Shown: positions 36,205 to 46,591, numbered from the stretch's first letter. The stretch is DNA of 64,000 bases from Alishewanella longhuensis (GCF_014653435.1 NZ_BNAO01000001.1:310001-374000), one strand, 5' to 3'. Notes: generated by a model not told the origin, from the sequence alone. Numbers and translations: made by a program.

Positions 36205-36614
36205 TAAAAGAAACGTCTTCGGCGGCCGGACAGGCCGCCGAAGCAGCAGATGAGCCGTCAGTTGGCGACAGTGTTCAGGCATTGTGGCAACAACTGGCGG
36301 CGCTGGCCGTTGAGCAACTGCAATTGTTTACGCTGGAAGGTGAGCGAGTTGCTCTGAGTATGGTTGCGGTGTTAATGCTGGGTTTATTAAGCAGTTTACT
36401 CCTACTAACGCTGTGGTTTTGCGGTCAGGCATTGCTGGTATTACTGATGTTGCAAACGGGTATCAACGCCACGTATGCGATCCTGTCGCTTATTCTGGTA
36501 AACCTTTGTGGGCTAGGGCTGGTACGATGGCGCTTGCGCTATTACAGCCGTTTACTGCGCTTTCCCGCTACGCTAAAAAGTTTGCAAGCTAACAACGATG
36601 AGGTTGCAGAATGA
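36201..36614 (+). CDS. YqjE-like phage-holin-superfamily membrane protein
   Basis: A 137-residue protein with an N-terminal soluble region (GDSVQALWQQLAALAVEQLQLFTLEGER) and two to three hydrophobic segments (MVAVLMLGLLSSLLLLTLW, GQALLVLLMLQTG, AILSLILVNLCGLGLVRW). It fits the Phage_holin_3_6/YqjE family. It is translationally coupled on both sides by 4-bp ATGA overlaps. Function unknown; no phage genes are nearby. Confidence 0.78.
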   Translation: MIKETSSAAGQAAEAADEPSVGDSVQALWQQLAALAVEQLQLFTLEGERVALSMVAVLMLGLLSSLLLLTLWFCGQALLVLLMLQTGINATYAILSLILVNLCGLGLVRWRLRYYSRLLRFPATLKSLQANNDEVAE

Positions 36615-36931
36615 AAGCAGGGCAATGGCGGCAGCTCAATCAGCAAATACACCAGTTAGAACAGCGTATTCCGCTGCGTAAACAGCAGCTTAGTGGTCAG
36701 TTCCGACAATGTCGTTTGGCACTTAGGCGTTCACTTAGTTCGCCGCAAGCGTTATTGTTGGGCGGGCTCACTGGCTTTGCTGTCGGTTTAACCTTACAAA
36801 AGCAGGCTCTTGAGACTAAGCCGCACGAGCCTGCGGCAACGGATGCAAGCGTTGCATCCGGCTTTTCACTGCTACCAGGTCTTGCTTGGCTATGGGGCTG
36901 GCGCTACTTCCTCGGCTGGCGTTGGTTTTAA
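36611..36931 (+). CDS. YqjK-like small protein
   Basis: A 106-residue basic protein, third in the YqjD/YqjE/YqjK-like trio. The start overlaps the previous stop (ATGA). A helical QLNQQIHQLEQRIPLRKQQL region is followed by a short Gly/Leu segment (LLLGGLTGFAVGLTL) and a Trp-rich end. The call rests mostly on position and general character. Its last 42 bp overlap the 3' end of the convergent Crp/Fnr gene. Confidence 0.6.
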   Translation: MKAGQWRQLNQQIHQLEQRIPLRKQQLSGQFRQCRLALRRSLSSPQALLLGGLTGFAVGLTLQKQALETKPHEPAATDASVASGFSLLPGLAWLWGWRYFLGWRWF

Positions 36932-37657
36932 GTCGCCAAGAGCAGCATTATAGCTGTTAAGGCTTAATTGATAGCATTGGCAGCTTTGAGTTAACAGGGC
37001 TGCGCGGTTCAGAATTTTGATCTCTCCCCGGGTATAGCTTATTAGCTGCTGGCGTTGCATCACGCTGGCGGCTACGGTTACGCCACTACGCCTTACCCCT
37101 AACATTTGTGCCAGAAACTGATGTGTTAGTTGCAGTTGCTCGCTGTGGGCTCTGTCCTGACTCATTAATAGCCAGCGCGCCAAGCGCTGCTCCAACAAAT
37201 GAAAATGCGCACAGCCGGCGTTTAAGGCTAATTGTTGTAATAGCACAAAGAGGTACTGCTGCAAACAACGTCGCAGTTGCGGGCAATTTTTCAGGACCTG
37301 TTGTAAGGCTTTTGCTTCAATACGCCAGGCCATGCCATTACCTTGAACCACGGCCTGTATCGGGACAGTGTCAATATCCAGTACCAAGGTTACCCCTAGC
37401 ATACCTTCGTTGCCAATAAGCCCGATCTCCAGCGGTGTATGGCCAGCCACCTTGGTTACCAGAGAAACAAAACCATCCAGAGGAAAGTACAGATACTGAT
37501 AGGGTTGATCGGGCAGGCATAACTCCTCACCAAAGGTAAGCTTCACTTTTTCACAGTGTTGCAGCAGTTCGTTTTGTTCGCTAACCGGTAGTCGTTCCAA
37601 TAAATGGTTCTGAACAATGGATTGTGTTAACAATGACATAAGACAAGCCTTTAGCAC
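36890..37657 (-). CDS. Crp/Fnr-family transcriptional regulator 1
   Basis: A 255-residue regulator with an N-terminal cyclic-nucleotide-binding-like beta-roll (about 20-130: YQYLYFPLDGFVSLV, IGLIGNEGMLGVTLVLD) and a C-terminal Crp-type winged helix (about 150-225: LTHQFLAQMLGVRRSGVT). Cysteines are not in the Fnr iron-sulfur arrangement and the cAMP-contact residues of E. coli CRP are not evident, so the signal is unknown. Two starts are possible: GTG 37657 (GAGG eight bases before) or ATG 37639 (AAGG eight bases before). It carries the island palindrome upstream, suggesting autoregulation. The 3' end overlaps the YqjK-like gene. Confidence 0.88.
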   Translation of the reverse strand: MLKACLMSLLTQSIVQNHLLERLPVSEQNELLQHCEKVKLTFGEELCLPDQPYQYLYFPLDGFVSLVTKVAGHTPLEIGLIGNEGMLGVTLVLDIDTVPIQAVVQGNGMAWRIEAKALQQVLKNCPQLRRCLQQYLFVLLQQLALNAGCAHFHLLEQRLARWLLMSQDRAHSEQLQLTHQFLAQMLGVRRSGVTVAASVMQRQQLISYTRGEIKILNRAALLTQSCQCYQLSLNSYNAALGDLKPTPAEEVAPAP

Positions 37658-37707
37658 GGAGATAACCTCGGTGGTACAAGACAGGTGCTTTACTATCTCG
37701 ACGGCTC

Positions 37708-37751
37708 AGTGTGTGCCAACTCTAAATCGCTGTCTGTGCGCTACGGCACCT
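37708..37751 (-). promoter_or_regulatory. Predicted operator and promoter of Crp/Fnr regulator 1
   Basis: GTGCG-CTAC-GGCAC (37736-37749, one mismatch in the right half) is followed on the minus strand, 32 bp centre to centre, by CACACT, a weak -10 (4/6 match to TATACT). The geometry equals that of the other island sites, but the -10 is poor; GATAGT at 37692-37697 is an alternative. Confidence 0.5.
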
Positions 37752-37850
37752 AAAGTCGCTCTGCAGCTGCTTTAGTCAGTGAGCAATAACAGGCAGCGGT
37801 TCTGCTGGCAATAATGTGCTCAGCAGAACCTAGCCAAGTGCGGCTATAAC

Positions 37851-40800
37851 TTAATCTTGGCTATCCAGTTGCCAATCCACGCTGTGCGTCTGCTGATCCA
37901 GCGGCAAACGAATGCAGCGGCGGCTGAGAAAGCGTGGCGAGTCTGCGGCAATCAGTTGTTCATCCAGCAGCAAGCCAGGGCTCGCCGTGTTTGGTGGCGA
38001 TTGCCGGATGCGAAGGTGATAATGTGTACCTGCCAGCTGTACGGTCGCACTAAAACCGGGCCATGATTTGGGTAATTGCGGGGCCAGTTGCAGTTGCCCC
38101 TGCTGACGACTTATCCCCAATATAGCACCCAGTCCTGCCTGATACATCCAACCTGCGGCACCGGTATACCAGCTCCAGCCGCCGCGGCCAATATGGGGTG
38201 CTACCGAATAAATATCGGCGGCCATCACATAGGGTTCTACTTTATAACGGTGCATACCTGCCGGGGTAAGGGCATGGTTAATAGGATTAAGCATACTAAA
38301 TAACTGCTGTGCCTGGTCTGCTTCTCCCAGTTTGGCTAGGGCTAGTACAACCCACATAGCCGCATGGCTATACTGGCCACCGTTTTCACGTAATCCGGGA
38401 GGATAACCTTTAATATAACCTGGGTTGTTGACGCTGTGCTCAAAGGGCGGGGTGAAAAGCAAAAGCAGCTGTTCGGCAGGGCGCCATAAATGCTCTGTAA
38501 CCGCCGCCATCGCAGTGGCAGTGCGCTGTGGATTGGCCGCTCCGGTTAGCACAGCCCATGACTGCGCAATAGAGTCTATTTGGCATTCCTCGCTTTGCGC
38601 GCTACCAAGCCAGCTGCCATCATCATAAGTCGCACGTTTATACCAGTTACCATCCCAGCCATGCTGCTCCAGTGCCTTACGCAATTGCAGGCTATGCGCT
38701 TGCCACTGGCTGGCGCGGGCGTGATCATAATCAGCAGCCAGCGGAATAAACTGAGTTAAGGTTTGCAACAACAACCAGCCTAACCAAACACTTTCCCCTT
38801 TCCCGGCTGCGCCTACCTGATCCATGCCATCATTCCAATCACCGCTACCGATTAGGGGTAAACCTAAGGTGCCACTTAAACTGATGGCGAGATCCAGACC
38901 ACGGGCGCAATGTTCAAACAGCGACGCGGTACAATCTGTTGGCATCGGTTGAAAGAAGGCATCATGTTGGCTGGCATCTAGCGGTGGTCCTTGTAAGAAG
39001 CTAACTTGCTCTGCCAGGATAGCCTTATCACCACTGCTTGCAATATAGTGGGCACAGACAAACGCTAGCCAGACACGATCATCGGAGATCCGGCTGCGCA
39101 CGCCTTGTCCGGAATGTGGCAACCACCAGTGTTGCACATCGCCTTCAATAAACTGGCGCTCTGCCGCCCGCAATAAATGTTGGCGAGCCAACTCGGGAGC
39201 TGCAAAGGTAAGTGCCATACCATCTTGTAACTGATCCCGAAAGCCATAGGCGCCGCTAGCCTGATAAAAAGCAGCCCTTGCATACAGTCGGCAAACGATA
39301 GTTTGATACAGCAGCCAGCCGTTTAGCATAATGTCCATGGCACGATCTGGCGTCGTCACTTGCACGGCCCCTAATTTGGTGTGCCAGTGTGCCTGTACTT
39401 GCTGCAATAGCGCGCTTAAATCGGTTTGCCGATACTGTGTTACCAGAGCAAGGGCACTGGCCGTATCGCTGCTTTGCCCCAGAAAAAAGACCAGCTCTAT
39501 GCGCTCACCAGGTGCCAGCGTTACCTGTTGCTGCAACGCGGCACAGGGATCTAAACCCGCGCCACTGCTAGCAGTTAGTGGGGTAGCGTGCAATAACGCC
39601 GCTGGACTGGCTAAGCTACGATTACGGCCAATAAACTCACTGCGATCGGCCGTCCAGCCGGATAGCGGCGCCGCCAGCGCCGCAAAGGCAACCGGCTTTG
39701 CAAAGGCGCTTTGCCAGGGATTACGTACCAGCAAAACTTCATGCTCGGTATCTAAGGTGGATAATAAAAAGGGTGCGCAGGCGCCGCGTTCACGACCAAG
39801 GACCCATTCCGCATAAGCTGTTAATGTGAGGTGCCGCACTTTGCCAGAGTGGTTTTGTACACTTAAACGGCTAATTTTAATTGGATCCTCTAACGGCACA
39901 TATTGCAGCAAACTCAATTCAATACCATGTGCCTGATGATGAAAGCGGCTGTAGCCAAAACCATGGCATGCCTGATAATGGCCGCCATCGTTGCGCGGTT
40001 GTGCGGTTGCGCAAAATAGTGTGCCGTGTTCGTCATCTTTAACATAGATCACTTCGCTACTGGGATCGAGCACCGGATCATTGGACCAGGGGGTAAGTTG
40101 ATTTTCCCGACTGTTTGCGGCCCAACTGTAACCGCTGCCACTGGCAGAAACCTGAAAACCAAAGCGGGGATTCGCGATCACATTTAGCCAAGGCATAGGC
40201 GTACGTTGCTGCTGCTGTAACAGCGTTATATATTCGCGGCCGTCGCTGGCAAAACCGCCCATTCCATTAAAATACTCCAGGGTAGCGCCACTGTGCGGTT
40301 CGGTTTTATGCTCGGCGGTACCGGCTCTGGGCACTATTATTGGCTGGCGCTGCCCTGCTTGCCAGGGTAGGGGCAGGGCAGGGGTTGCCAAGCGGGTTAA
40401 TTGCTTGTTTAAGTTACCGCGGCGGGCATATAGCACGACCCGCGCGACCGCAGCCAGCTGCGCTCTGCTGGCTACACTCATTAAGTCTGCCCGTAGAATG
40501 TAGACTGCGCCAGCGGCGAGTGGCTGGTTTAAACCAGGTCGGCTTTGGCTGCGCCGTAACGAGGCTTCAATAGCGGACTGCAATTGCTGCATATAGGAAG
40601 TGGCGCGCTCGTTAATAATCACCAGGTCCACGGCTAATTGCTTCATCCGCCAGTATTCATGAGCCCGCAGCAATTGTTGCACTGTGGCAATCTCTTCAAT
40701 ATCGTCAATATGCAGTAGTACTATGGGTAGGTCTCCCGAAATACTGTGCTGCCATAGTTCAGCCTGCGCAGCAGCGCCACGGAAAATCGCCGCTGCCGGG

Positions 40801-43800
40801 GCACGAAAACGATTATCGTTATAGAGTAAGGGGCCGGTTAAACGTTGAAAATCCGCCGCCTCGGCCACAGTAACGGCCAAATGACGTAGTTGTACCTGTG
40901 CTTGTGTCCAGGCCAGCATCGCTGCCCGGCCGTAAGCACTGCGCTCATTATGTTGTTCAATACTGAGCAGTAATTCGGCTTTTGAGTGCGCCACTAAGGT
41001 CCAAAAGGCAACCCGCACCCGTTTACCCGCTGCCAGCCGCACCGATTGGCGTAAGGCAATAATAGGATCCAAAACCGTACCACTACTGTTCGATAAGGCT
41101 TTACTGCTGCTTATGGCCTCCGCATCATACAAACTTACGGCCGAACCAAAAAAACGGGCACGGTCAGTTTCATATTGGGTCTTTTCGGACCGAGGTTGTT
41201 GTGGTCCGGCTTGCGCAGCGTCGTTTGCTGCGGCATCAGCACAATGCTCACCCTCAATAACGGCAAAATGTGCCAGCCAAATGGGGTTTTCATCTGCAGT
41301 GCGTAACCTACGGGTAGCAATTAAGGCGTTGTAGTTTGGCAGGTACTCGGTTTGCACAAAAAGCTTGGAAAAAGCCGGATGCGCATTATCGCTGCTGGCC
41401 AGCTGCAGCACGATTTCGGTATAGGAGGTGAGATCGATATCTCGGTTTACCTGGCTGTGATTAGACAAGGTCACTCGGCGTACCTCGCCATCATGCTCTG
41501 CCGACACCAAAATATCCAGCTTGGTGGTTAACTCTGCTTGTTTGCAACAGAACTCAGCATGATCTTCACTAAAGACGGCACTAAACTGCTGCTTTGCTGC
41601 GGTGTTTTTATCCAAGTCCAGCGGCTGTAACGTTGGTGACCAACGCGCGCCACTCACCCGGTCCCGCAGCAAAATATAGCTGCCCCAGGGATCGCAGCTG
41701 CTATCTTCCCGCCAACGGCTAATCGCCAAACCGCACCAATTACTATAACCACCGCCGGTTGCGGTTAACATTACGGAATAACGCCCGTTGGATAAGATAT
41801 GACTTTGCGGTGGGCCTTTAGCGGTCGGATCCAGATGGCGCTCGGTTAGGGGCTCATTTTTTATCGTATTATTTGCAGTACTGAGTTCCTCAGCCTGTGG
41901 CATAACATGCACTGTAGCCGCAGGTGGGCGCTCTTGTAATAACAGCGCACAAGCCTGGATCATCGGTTCGCGGTGGAAGCGGCTACGCATTAAACCTTGT
42001 TGCAGCGTATTGGCCAGGGCGATTAGCGTCATGCCCTGGTGATGTGCCATCACGCTGGCAATCAACACCGGGCCGCTTTGTTCCGGTCGTCTGGTACGGG
42101 TATAGTCCAGTGCTTCGTAAAAGCCATAGCTGCCCAGCATGCCAAGCTGTTGTAACTTAATAAAGTTTTTGTAAGCCGCCGGCGCATCTACCATGGCGGC
42201 TAAGGCGGTGGCATAGGGCGCAATAACCACATTTTGCGCCAGCCCACGTTTTAGCCCCAGACCGGGTATGCCAAAATTAGAATATTGGTAATTGAGTGCT
42301 AAATCACGGGCGTTAAAGGCGGACTCTGAAATGCCCCACGGCACCTGTAATTGCCGACCATAGCGCATTTGCTGCATCACAATTAAGCGGTTACTTTGTT
42401 CCAACAAGCTATTGGCCGGCGCGCTCATCACTAAAGCGGGCATCAGGTATTCAAACATCGAACCTGACCAGGATAACAGGGCGACCCCATCGGCTACCGG
42501 GGTTGTGCTGCGGCCTAATCGAAACCAGTGTTTGCTGCTAAGATCGCCTTTGGCGATCGCAAACAGGCTGGCTAGCCGCGCTTCAGAGGCCAGTAAGTCA
42601 TAACAGCTGTGGTCGAGTTGATTGTCAGATAAGTTAAAGCCAATGGATAATAAATTGCGCTCGGCGTTAAGTAAAAATTTAAAATCCATGGCCATGGCCA
42701 TTGCTCTGGCTTGTAAGGCCAGCTTTGCTAACCGTTGCTGCAACTGCTGCTGTTGTTTCAGCGAGGCAAGCTGGTCAACTTGCTGATCCGCTATGCTGGT
42801 GACGACAGCTTGCAGATAAAACACTAAGCTTTGTTGGCTTTCTGTTGCCTTCGTTGCCGGGCAAATATCTTTGCTAAGTTGTAAGGCGTTGGCGGCAAGT
42901 TTACTCAGGCTGGGTGTCAACTGTGCCAGCCGGGAAGTGGCGGCTAACTGCAAGGCTAAAGTCGCTAAAATAGCGGCCAGTGGGCTCATATCAGCATGTA
43001 GTGGCAGGTTTAACTTCGCTAAGGCTAGGTTATCCTGAATTCCCTGCAGAGCGTGCTGGCTAATGGGTGTCTGCTGCCATTCCTCACAGGCATTGGCCAA
43101 AGCAATTAAATGCCCAGCCAAATTACCGCTGTCTACCGACGAGACATAAACCGGCTCGAGCGGCGCCAGTGTTTGGGTATCGTACCAGTTATAAAGGTGC
43201 CCCCGATAAAGGCGTAGTTGCTGCAAGGTAGCCATGCAGGCTTCCAACCGCAATACCGCAGCATAAGTACCTGCCCAGCCAAAATCTCTGGCCACGACAG
43301 TAGAGAGTAAATATACCCCGATATTGGTGGGAGAGGTGCGGTGTGCCACAGTGGTAGTGGGCTCAAACTGCACATTGTCTGGTGGCAACATATGGCTATC
43401 GCTGCTAACGAATTGTTCAAAATAGCGCCAGGTACGCCGGGCGATTAAGCGCAGGCTTGCTGCCTCTGTAAGGGATAATGGTGCCACCGGATGTAAGGCG
43501 GTAGGGCGGCTGAGCCAATAGGCGATGGCCGGGGCCAAACACCAAAGTAACACTAGCGGCAGTAACAGCGGGGCTTGTTCGGGGGCAAACCATAATATTA
43601 AGGCGGTGCTGGGTAATAACACACTTATGGCAGGTGCCATTCTCCAGTAAAAGCCCGATAGCGTTAAACTTTTGGCATTTCCAGCCTGAGCTGCAGTAAC
43701 CCATTGCAGCATATGGCGATGGCTGAAAAACGTACGCCATAAGGCAGTGACAATAGCGTGGCTCATTTGCCAGGCCTGATCAGCTAAGAACACCAGAGGC

Positions 43801-46556
43801 AACAGGCTTTGGCTGCAACGCTGCACCAGCGCTGAGTAACACTGTTGTAGCGGCCTATGCCATTGTTTGATCTCCGCCAGAGACCAGCGCTGCCGTGGCC
43901 AGAGTTTCAGGCTGTGTGGTAATAAAATGGGTAACAGCAGTGAGCCGAGCACCAGCAATACTGCTGTTAGTGCCCCTGCCCCAGGCAATGCCATTGCCGC
44001 AAATAAAGCGAGGATGCAGGTTGGCGCCAGTAGGGTGCGGCGCAAATTATCACACATTTTCCAGCGACCTAGCGTGGGCAGCTTGCTGGGTAGGTTTTTG
44101 GCGTGGTGGCCGGGTTTTTTACCAGGTAAGAGCCATGGTAGTAATTGCCAGTCGCCCCGGGTCCAACGATGTTGGCGCTGCATGGCAACGTCATAGCGGG
44201 CAGGGAAATCTTCTACTACTTCAATATCTGACACCAGCGCTGCGCGCGCCAGGCTACCTTCAAACAGATCATGACTCAGCAAGGTGTTGTCGGGTACCTG
44301 GCCAGATAAGGCAGCGCTAAAGGCGGCAACATCATAAATGCCTTTGCCGGTAAAGGAGCCTTCTAAAAATAGATCCTGATAAATCTCTGAAATCGCAGCG
44401 GCATAAGGATCGAGCCCCGCCGGGCCAGAAGTTAGCCGTTGATAGCGCGAGCCTAAGTGCGCAGCCGCTAGCATGGGGGTAACTCGTGGCTGTAAAATGC
44501 CATAACCCGCTATCACACGTTGCGTCTGCGGATCGAACTGCGCCTGATTCAGCGGATGGGCTATTTTACCGACTAGCCGCAATGCTGCATCTCGGGGTAG
44601 CTGAGTATCTGCATCCAAGGTGATCACATAGCGTACGCCAGCCGGTACCTGACGGCTGAGTAAAGGTAAGTCGGCGCTTGCGGTCAAAAAGTACTGCTGG
44701 CCGCTGCCTTGCAATAGTGCGTTTAATTGCATTAACTTGCCACGTTTTCGCTCCCAACCCATCCAGATTTGCTGCTGTGGATTAAACTGCCGTGGTCGGT
44801 GCAATAGCATAAAGCGAGGTGTCTCAACGGCTTTGCTGTAACGGGTATTAAGTTGTTGGATACCGGTACAGGCCAATGCCAGTAAAGGGTGATCCGTGCT
44901 GAGCTCTTGCGTTTTAGCATCGGCAAAGTCAGAAAGTAATGCAAAGTAAAGTTCACCAGAACCCCCGGCTAAGAAATGCACCTCAAGCTGTGAAATTTGC
45001 TGTAACAGCGCTGTTTTATCTGTCAGTAAGGTCGGCACCACCACCAGGGTACGGTAAGCTACGGGTACCCCGTGGCGTAGCGCTAACGCTGGGAGGGGCA
45101 CTGGGTGGCTAAGGCCATTAATCAAGCGCTGCAGTAAGGCATTCGCTAGCTCGCTGGCAGGTATTATTCCCAATAGCAGTAAAAGCAGCATACTGCCAGG
45201 TGTGGTAGTGGACAGTAACCAGCCTGCCAGCAGCAGTAACCCCGCGGTGAATAAGCAGAAAAGGCTGATATAACCCTGGATACCGCTGCGGTGAAAGATG
45301 CGCCCCAGCCGCAGCAGAAAACTGCCTTTAAAACCCAGTTGCTGTTCAAAGGCGATGCGCCCGGCACCGATTAAAGAATAGCCCGGATCACCTTCCCGAG
45401 CTGCTTGTATTGGCTGCTTAATACGCCTGGTGGCCGTGCTGGCGTTATCGAGTGCTTTGGCTGCAACCACCAGTTCAGAGCAGCTGGCGCCGCGCGCCAA
45501 TTGTTCGATAGCGCTGCGATATAGATTGCGGCTACTAAAATCCATAGCGGCAAAGTTGCTGCCAGCACTTAAGCATTGATCAACCAGACTAACGCTTTCA
45601 AATAGCTCTGCCCAGTCGATAGCCGCAATACTGCGCAGACTGGTCATAACATTACGTACACTCACGTTTGATGCGCCCTGACGCTGTAAAACAGCAAGCA
45701 CCACTTCGTCCGCGTGGGTCGATTGTAACGTCAGTCGTTGCTCCAGCCACTGTAAAGCCGGTGTGACAAAGGGATCTTGATCCCGGAGCCGCTTTACCAG
45801 CTGAGCGGCAAAGTTGTCACTTAGCACCGCATGGTTCCATTGGCTTAGGCCAGAGCGTAATGCATTGTCTAGTGAAGCCGGCTGCAAGAGTTGGTCTGCT
45901 AGCTGATCTGCGGCAGCTCGCTCCTGCAAACCTATGCTTATTTGATCGGTTAAGCGGCGCAGGTTCTCCAGTAGCACTATTCGCAATGTAATGGCGACTG
46001 CCCATAGCTCGCCAATACTAAGCGGTTGCACTTGCTGATAAGCGCGAAGAAAGCGATTAAGGATCAGCGGATCAAAATGGCTATCGGTATGCGCAACGTA
46101 AGCCCAGGCCAAACCAAACACCCGTGGATACCCCTGAAAGGGACCATGGGCGAGCTTAGGCAGCTGCCGATAGTAACCTGCCGGTAAATCGGAGCGAATT
46201 TCACGCACATGCTGTTCAACCAGATGATAGTTATCCAGCAGCCATTCCGCGGCCGGAACAATACTATGGCCCGCCGCTAACTCTGCGGCGCTCTTACGAT
46301 AAGCAGCCAGCAGGACTTTGGCATTGGCGTTTAGGCGCTGCTGTAGCGGATTAACCAGATTGGCGATAAGTGGTATTTGCCAGCGGCTAGCGCTTTGTAG
46401 TTGCTGAGCGTTTGCCAGGCTTCTCGCATGCTGTTCCAGGCGTTCCACACTAAACAGCTCTGCCCGCACAGGCATAGTTTGCTGCCATAATGCTGGGCTA
46501 AAGCGAGTGCTAAGTTGTTGCAGGTAGCGCGAAGTAGAACGAAATAATGCTTTCAT
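37851..46556 (-). CDS. Cyclic beta-1,2-glucan synthase-like giant enzyme (GT84-glucoamylase-GH94, NdvB/ChvB type)
   Basis: A 2901-residue inner-membrane protein, close in size to Brucella Cgs and Rhizobium NdvB. An N-terminal region of about 430 residues is followed by membrane segments (LLLLAGWLLSTTTPGSMLLLLLLG), a glycosyltransferase domain with TLDADTQLPRD (Asp648, Asp650) and QRHRWTRGDWQ, further membrane segments (about 820-1010), a glucoamylase-like domain, then GT36/GH94 beta-sandwiches and the catalytic barrel with GSGDWNDGMDQVG (Asp2573, Asp2576). Such enzymes make, length-control and cyclise periplasmic beta-1,2-glucan. AGGCGG precedes the ATG. It lies downstream of Crp/Fnr regulator 2 on the same strand but with its own operator-like site. 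Confidence 0.9.
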   Translation of the reverse strand: MKALFRSTSRYLQQLSTRFSPALWQQTMPVRAELFSVERLEQHARSLANAQQLQSASRWQIPLIANLVNPLQQRLNANAKVLLAAYRKSAAELAAGHSIVPAAEWLLDNYHLVEQHVREIRSDLPAGYYRQLPKLAHGPFQGYPRVFGLAWAYVAHTDSHFDPLILNRFLRAYQQVQPLSIGELWAVAITLRIVLLENLRRLTDQISIGLQERAAADQLADQLLQPASLDNALRSGLSQWNHAVLSDNFAAQLVKRLRDQDPFVTPALQWLEQRLTLQSTHADEVVLAVLQRQGASNVSVRNVMTSLRSIAAIDWAELFESVSLVDQCLSAGSNFAAMDFSSRNLYRSAIEQLARGASCSELVVAAKALDNASTATRRIKQPIQAAREGDPGYSLIGAGRIAFEQQLGFKGSFLLRLGRIFHRSGIQGYISLFCLFTAGLLLLAGWLLSTTTPGSMLLLLLLGIIPASELANALLQRLINGLSHPVPLPALALRHGVPVAYRTLVVVPTLLTDKTALLQQISQLEVHFLAGGSGELYFALLSDFADAKTQELSTDHPLLALACTGIQQLNTRYSKAVETPRFMLLHRPRQFNPQQQIWMGWERKRGKLMQLNALLQGSGQQYFLTASADLPLLSRQVPAGVRYVITLDADTQLPRDAALRLVGKIAHPLNQAQFDPQTQRVIAGYGILQPRVTPMLAAAHLGSRYQRLTSGPAGLDPYAAAISEIYQDLFLEGSFTGKGIYDVAAFSAALSGQVPDNTLLSHDLFEGSLARAALVSDIEVVEDFPARYDVAMQRQHRWTRGDWQLLPWLLPGKKPGHHAKNLPSKLPTLGRWKMCDNLRRTLLAPTCILALFAAMALPGAGALTAVLLVLGSLLLPILLPHSLKLWPRQRWSLAEIKQWHRPLQQCYSALVQRCSQSLLPLVFLADQAWQMSHAIVTALWRTFFSHRHMLQWVTAAQAGNAKSLTLSGFYWRMAPAISVLLPSTALILWFAPEQAPLLLPLVLLWCLAPAIAYWLSRPTALHPVAPLSLTEAASLRLIARRTWRYFEQFVSSDSHMLPPDNVQFEPTTTVAHRTSPTNIGVYLLSTVVARDFGWAGTYAAVLRLEACMATLQQLRLYRGHLYNWYDTQTLAPLEPVYVSSVDSGNLAGHLIALANACEEWQQTPISQHALQGIQDNLALAKLNLPLHADMSPLAAILATLALQLAATSRLAQLTPSLSKLAANALQLSKDICPATKATESQQSLVFYLQAVVTSIADQQVDQLASLKQQQQLQQRLAKLALQARAMAMAMDFKFLLNAERNLLSIGFNLSDNQLDHSCYDLLASEARLASLFAIAKGDLSSKHWFRLGRSTTPVADGVALLSWSGSMFEYLMPALVMSAPANSLLEQSNRLIVMQQMRYGRQLQVPWGISESAFNARDLALNYQYSNFGIPGLGLKRGLAQNVVIAPYATALAAMVDAPAAYKNFIKLQQLGMLGSYGFYEALDYTRTRRPEQSGPVLIASVMAHHQGMTLIALANTLQQGLMRSRFHREPMIQACALLLQERPPAATVHVMPQAEELSTANNTIKNEPLTERHLDPTAKGPPQSHILSNGRYSVMLTATGGGYSNWCGLAISRWREDSSCDPWGSYILLRDRVSGARWSPTLQPLDLDKNTAAKQQFSAVFSEDHAEFCCKQAELTTKLDILVSAEHDGEVRRVTLSNHSQVNRDIDLTSYTEIVLQLASSDNAHPAFSKLFVQTEYLPNYNALIATRRLRTADENPIWLAHFAVIEGEHCADAAANDAAQAGPQQPRSEKTQYETDRARFFGSAVSLYDAEAISSSKALSNSSGTVLDPIIALRQSVRLAAGKRVRVAFWTLVAHSKAELLLSIEQHNERSAYGRAAMLAWTQAQVQLRHLAVTVAEAADFQRLTGPLLYNDNRFRAPAAAIFRGAAAQAELWQHSISGDLPIVLLHIDDIEEIATVQQLLRAHEYWRMKQLAVDLVIINERATSYMQQLQSAIEASLRRSQSRPGLNQPLAAGAVYILRADLMSVASRAQLAAVARVVLYARRGNLNKQLTRLATPALPLPWQAGQRQPIIVPRAGTAEHKTEPHSGATLEYFNGMGGFASDGREYITLLQQQQRTPMPWLNVIANPRFGFQVSASGSGYSWAANSRENQLTPWSNDPVLDPSSEVIYVKDDEHGTLFCATAQPRNDGGHYQACHGFGYSRFHHQAHGIELSLLQYVPLEDPIKISRLSVQNHSGKVRHLTLTAYAEWVLGRERGACAPFLLSTLDTEHEVLLVRNPWQSAFAKPVAFAALAAPLSGWTADRSEFIGRNRSLASPAALLHATPLTASSGAGLDPCAALQQQVTLAPGERIELVFFLGQSSDTASALALVTQYRQTDLSALLQQVQAHWHTKLGAVQVTTPDRAMDIMLNGWLLYQTIVCRLYARAAFYQASGAYGFRDQLQDGMALTFAAPELARQHLLRAAERQFIEGDVQHWWLPHSGQGVRSRISDDRVWLAFVCAHYIASSGDKAILAEQVSFLQGPPLDASQHDAFFQPMPTDCTASLFEHCARGLDLAISLSGTLGLPLIGSGDWNDGMDQVGAAGKGESVWLGWLLLQTLTQFIPLAADYDHARASQWQAHSLQLRKALEQHGWDGNWYKRATYDDGSWLGSAQSEECQIDSIAQSWAVLTGAANPQRTATAMAAVTEHLWRPAEQLLLLFTPPFEHSVNNPGYIKGYPPGLRENGGQYSHAAMWVVLALAKLGEADQAQQLFSMLNPINHALTPAGMHRYKVEPYVMAADIYSVAPHIGRGGWSWYTGAAGWMYQAGLGAILGISRQQGQLQLAPQLPKSWPGFSATVQLAGTHYHLRIRQSPPNTASPGLLLDEQLIAADSPRFLSRRCIRLPLDQQTHSVDWQLDSQD

Positions 46557-46591
46557 AAGCCGCCTGAGGATCGGGTAAGGGTGTTATACCA

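Noticed and set aside
36201-36614. Prophage remnant suggested by the holin-like protein
   Set aside because: The protein is YqjE-like within a YqjD/E/K-like trio; there is no lysin, capsid or integrase nearby.
37851-46556. Many long opposite-strand and alternate-frame reading frames inside the glucan synthase gene
   Set aside because: They are shadows of one continuous 2901-residue frame whose domains are recognisable throughout.
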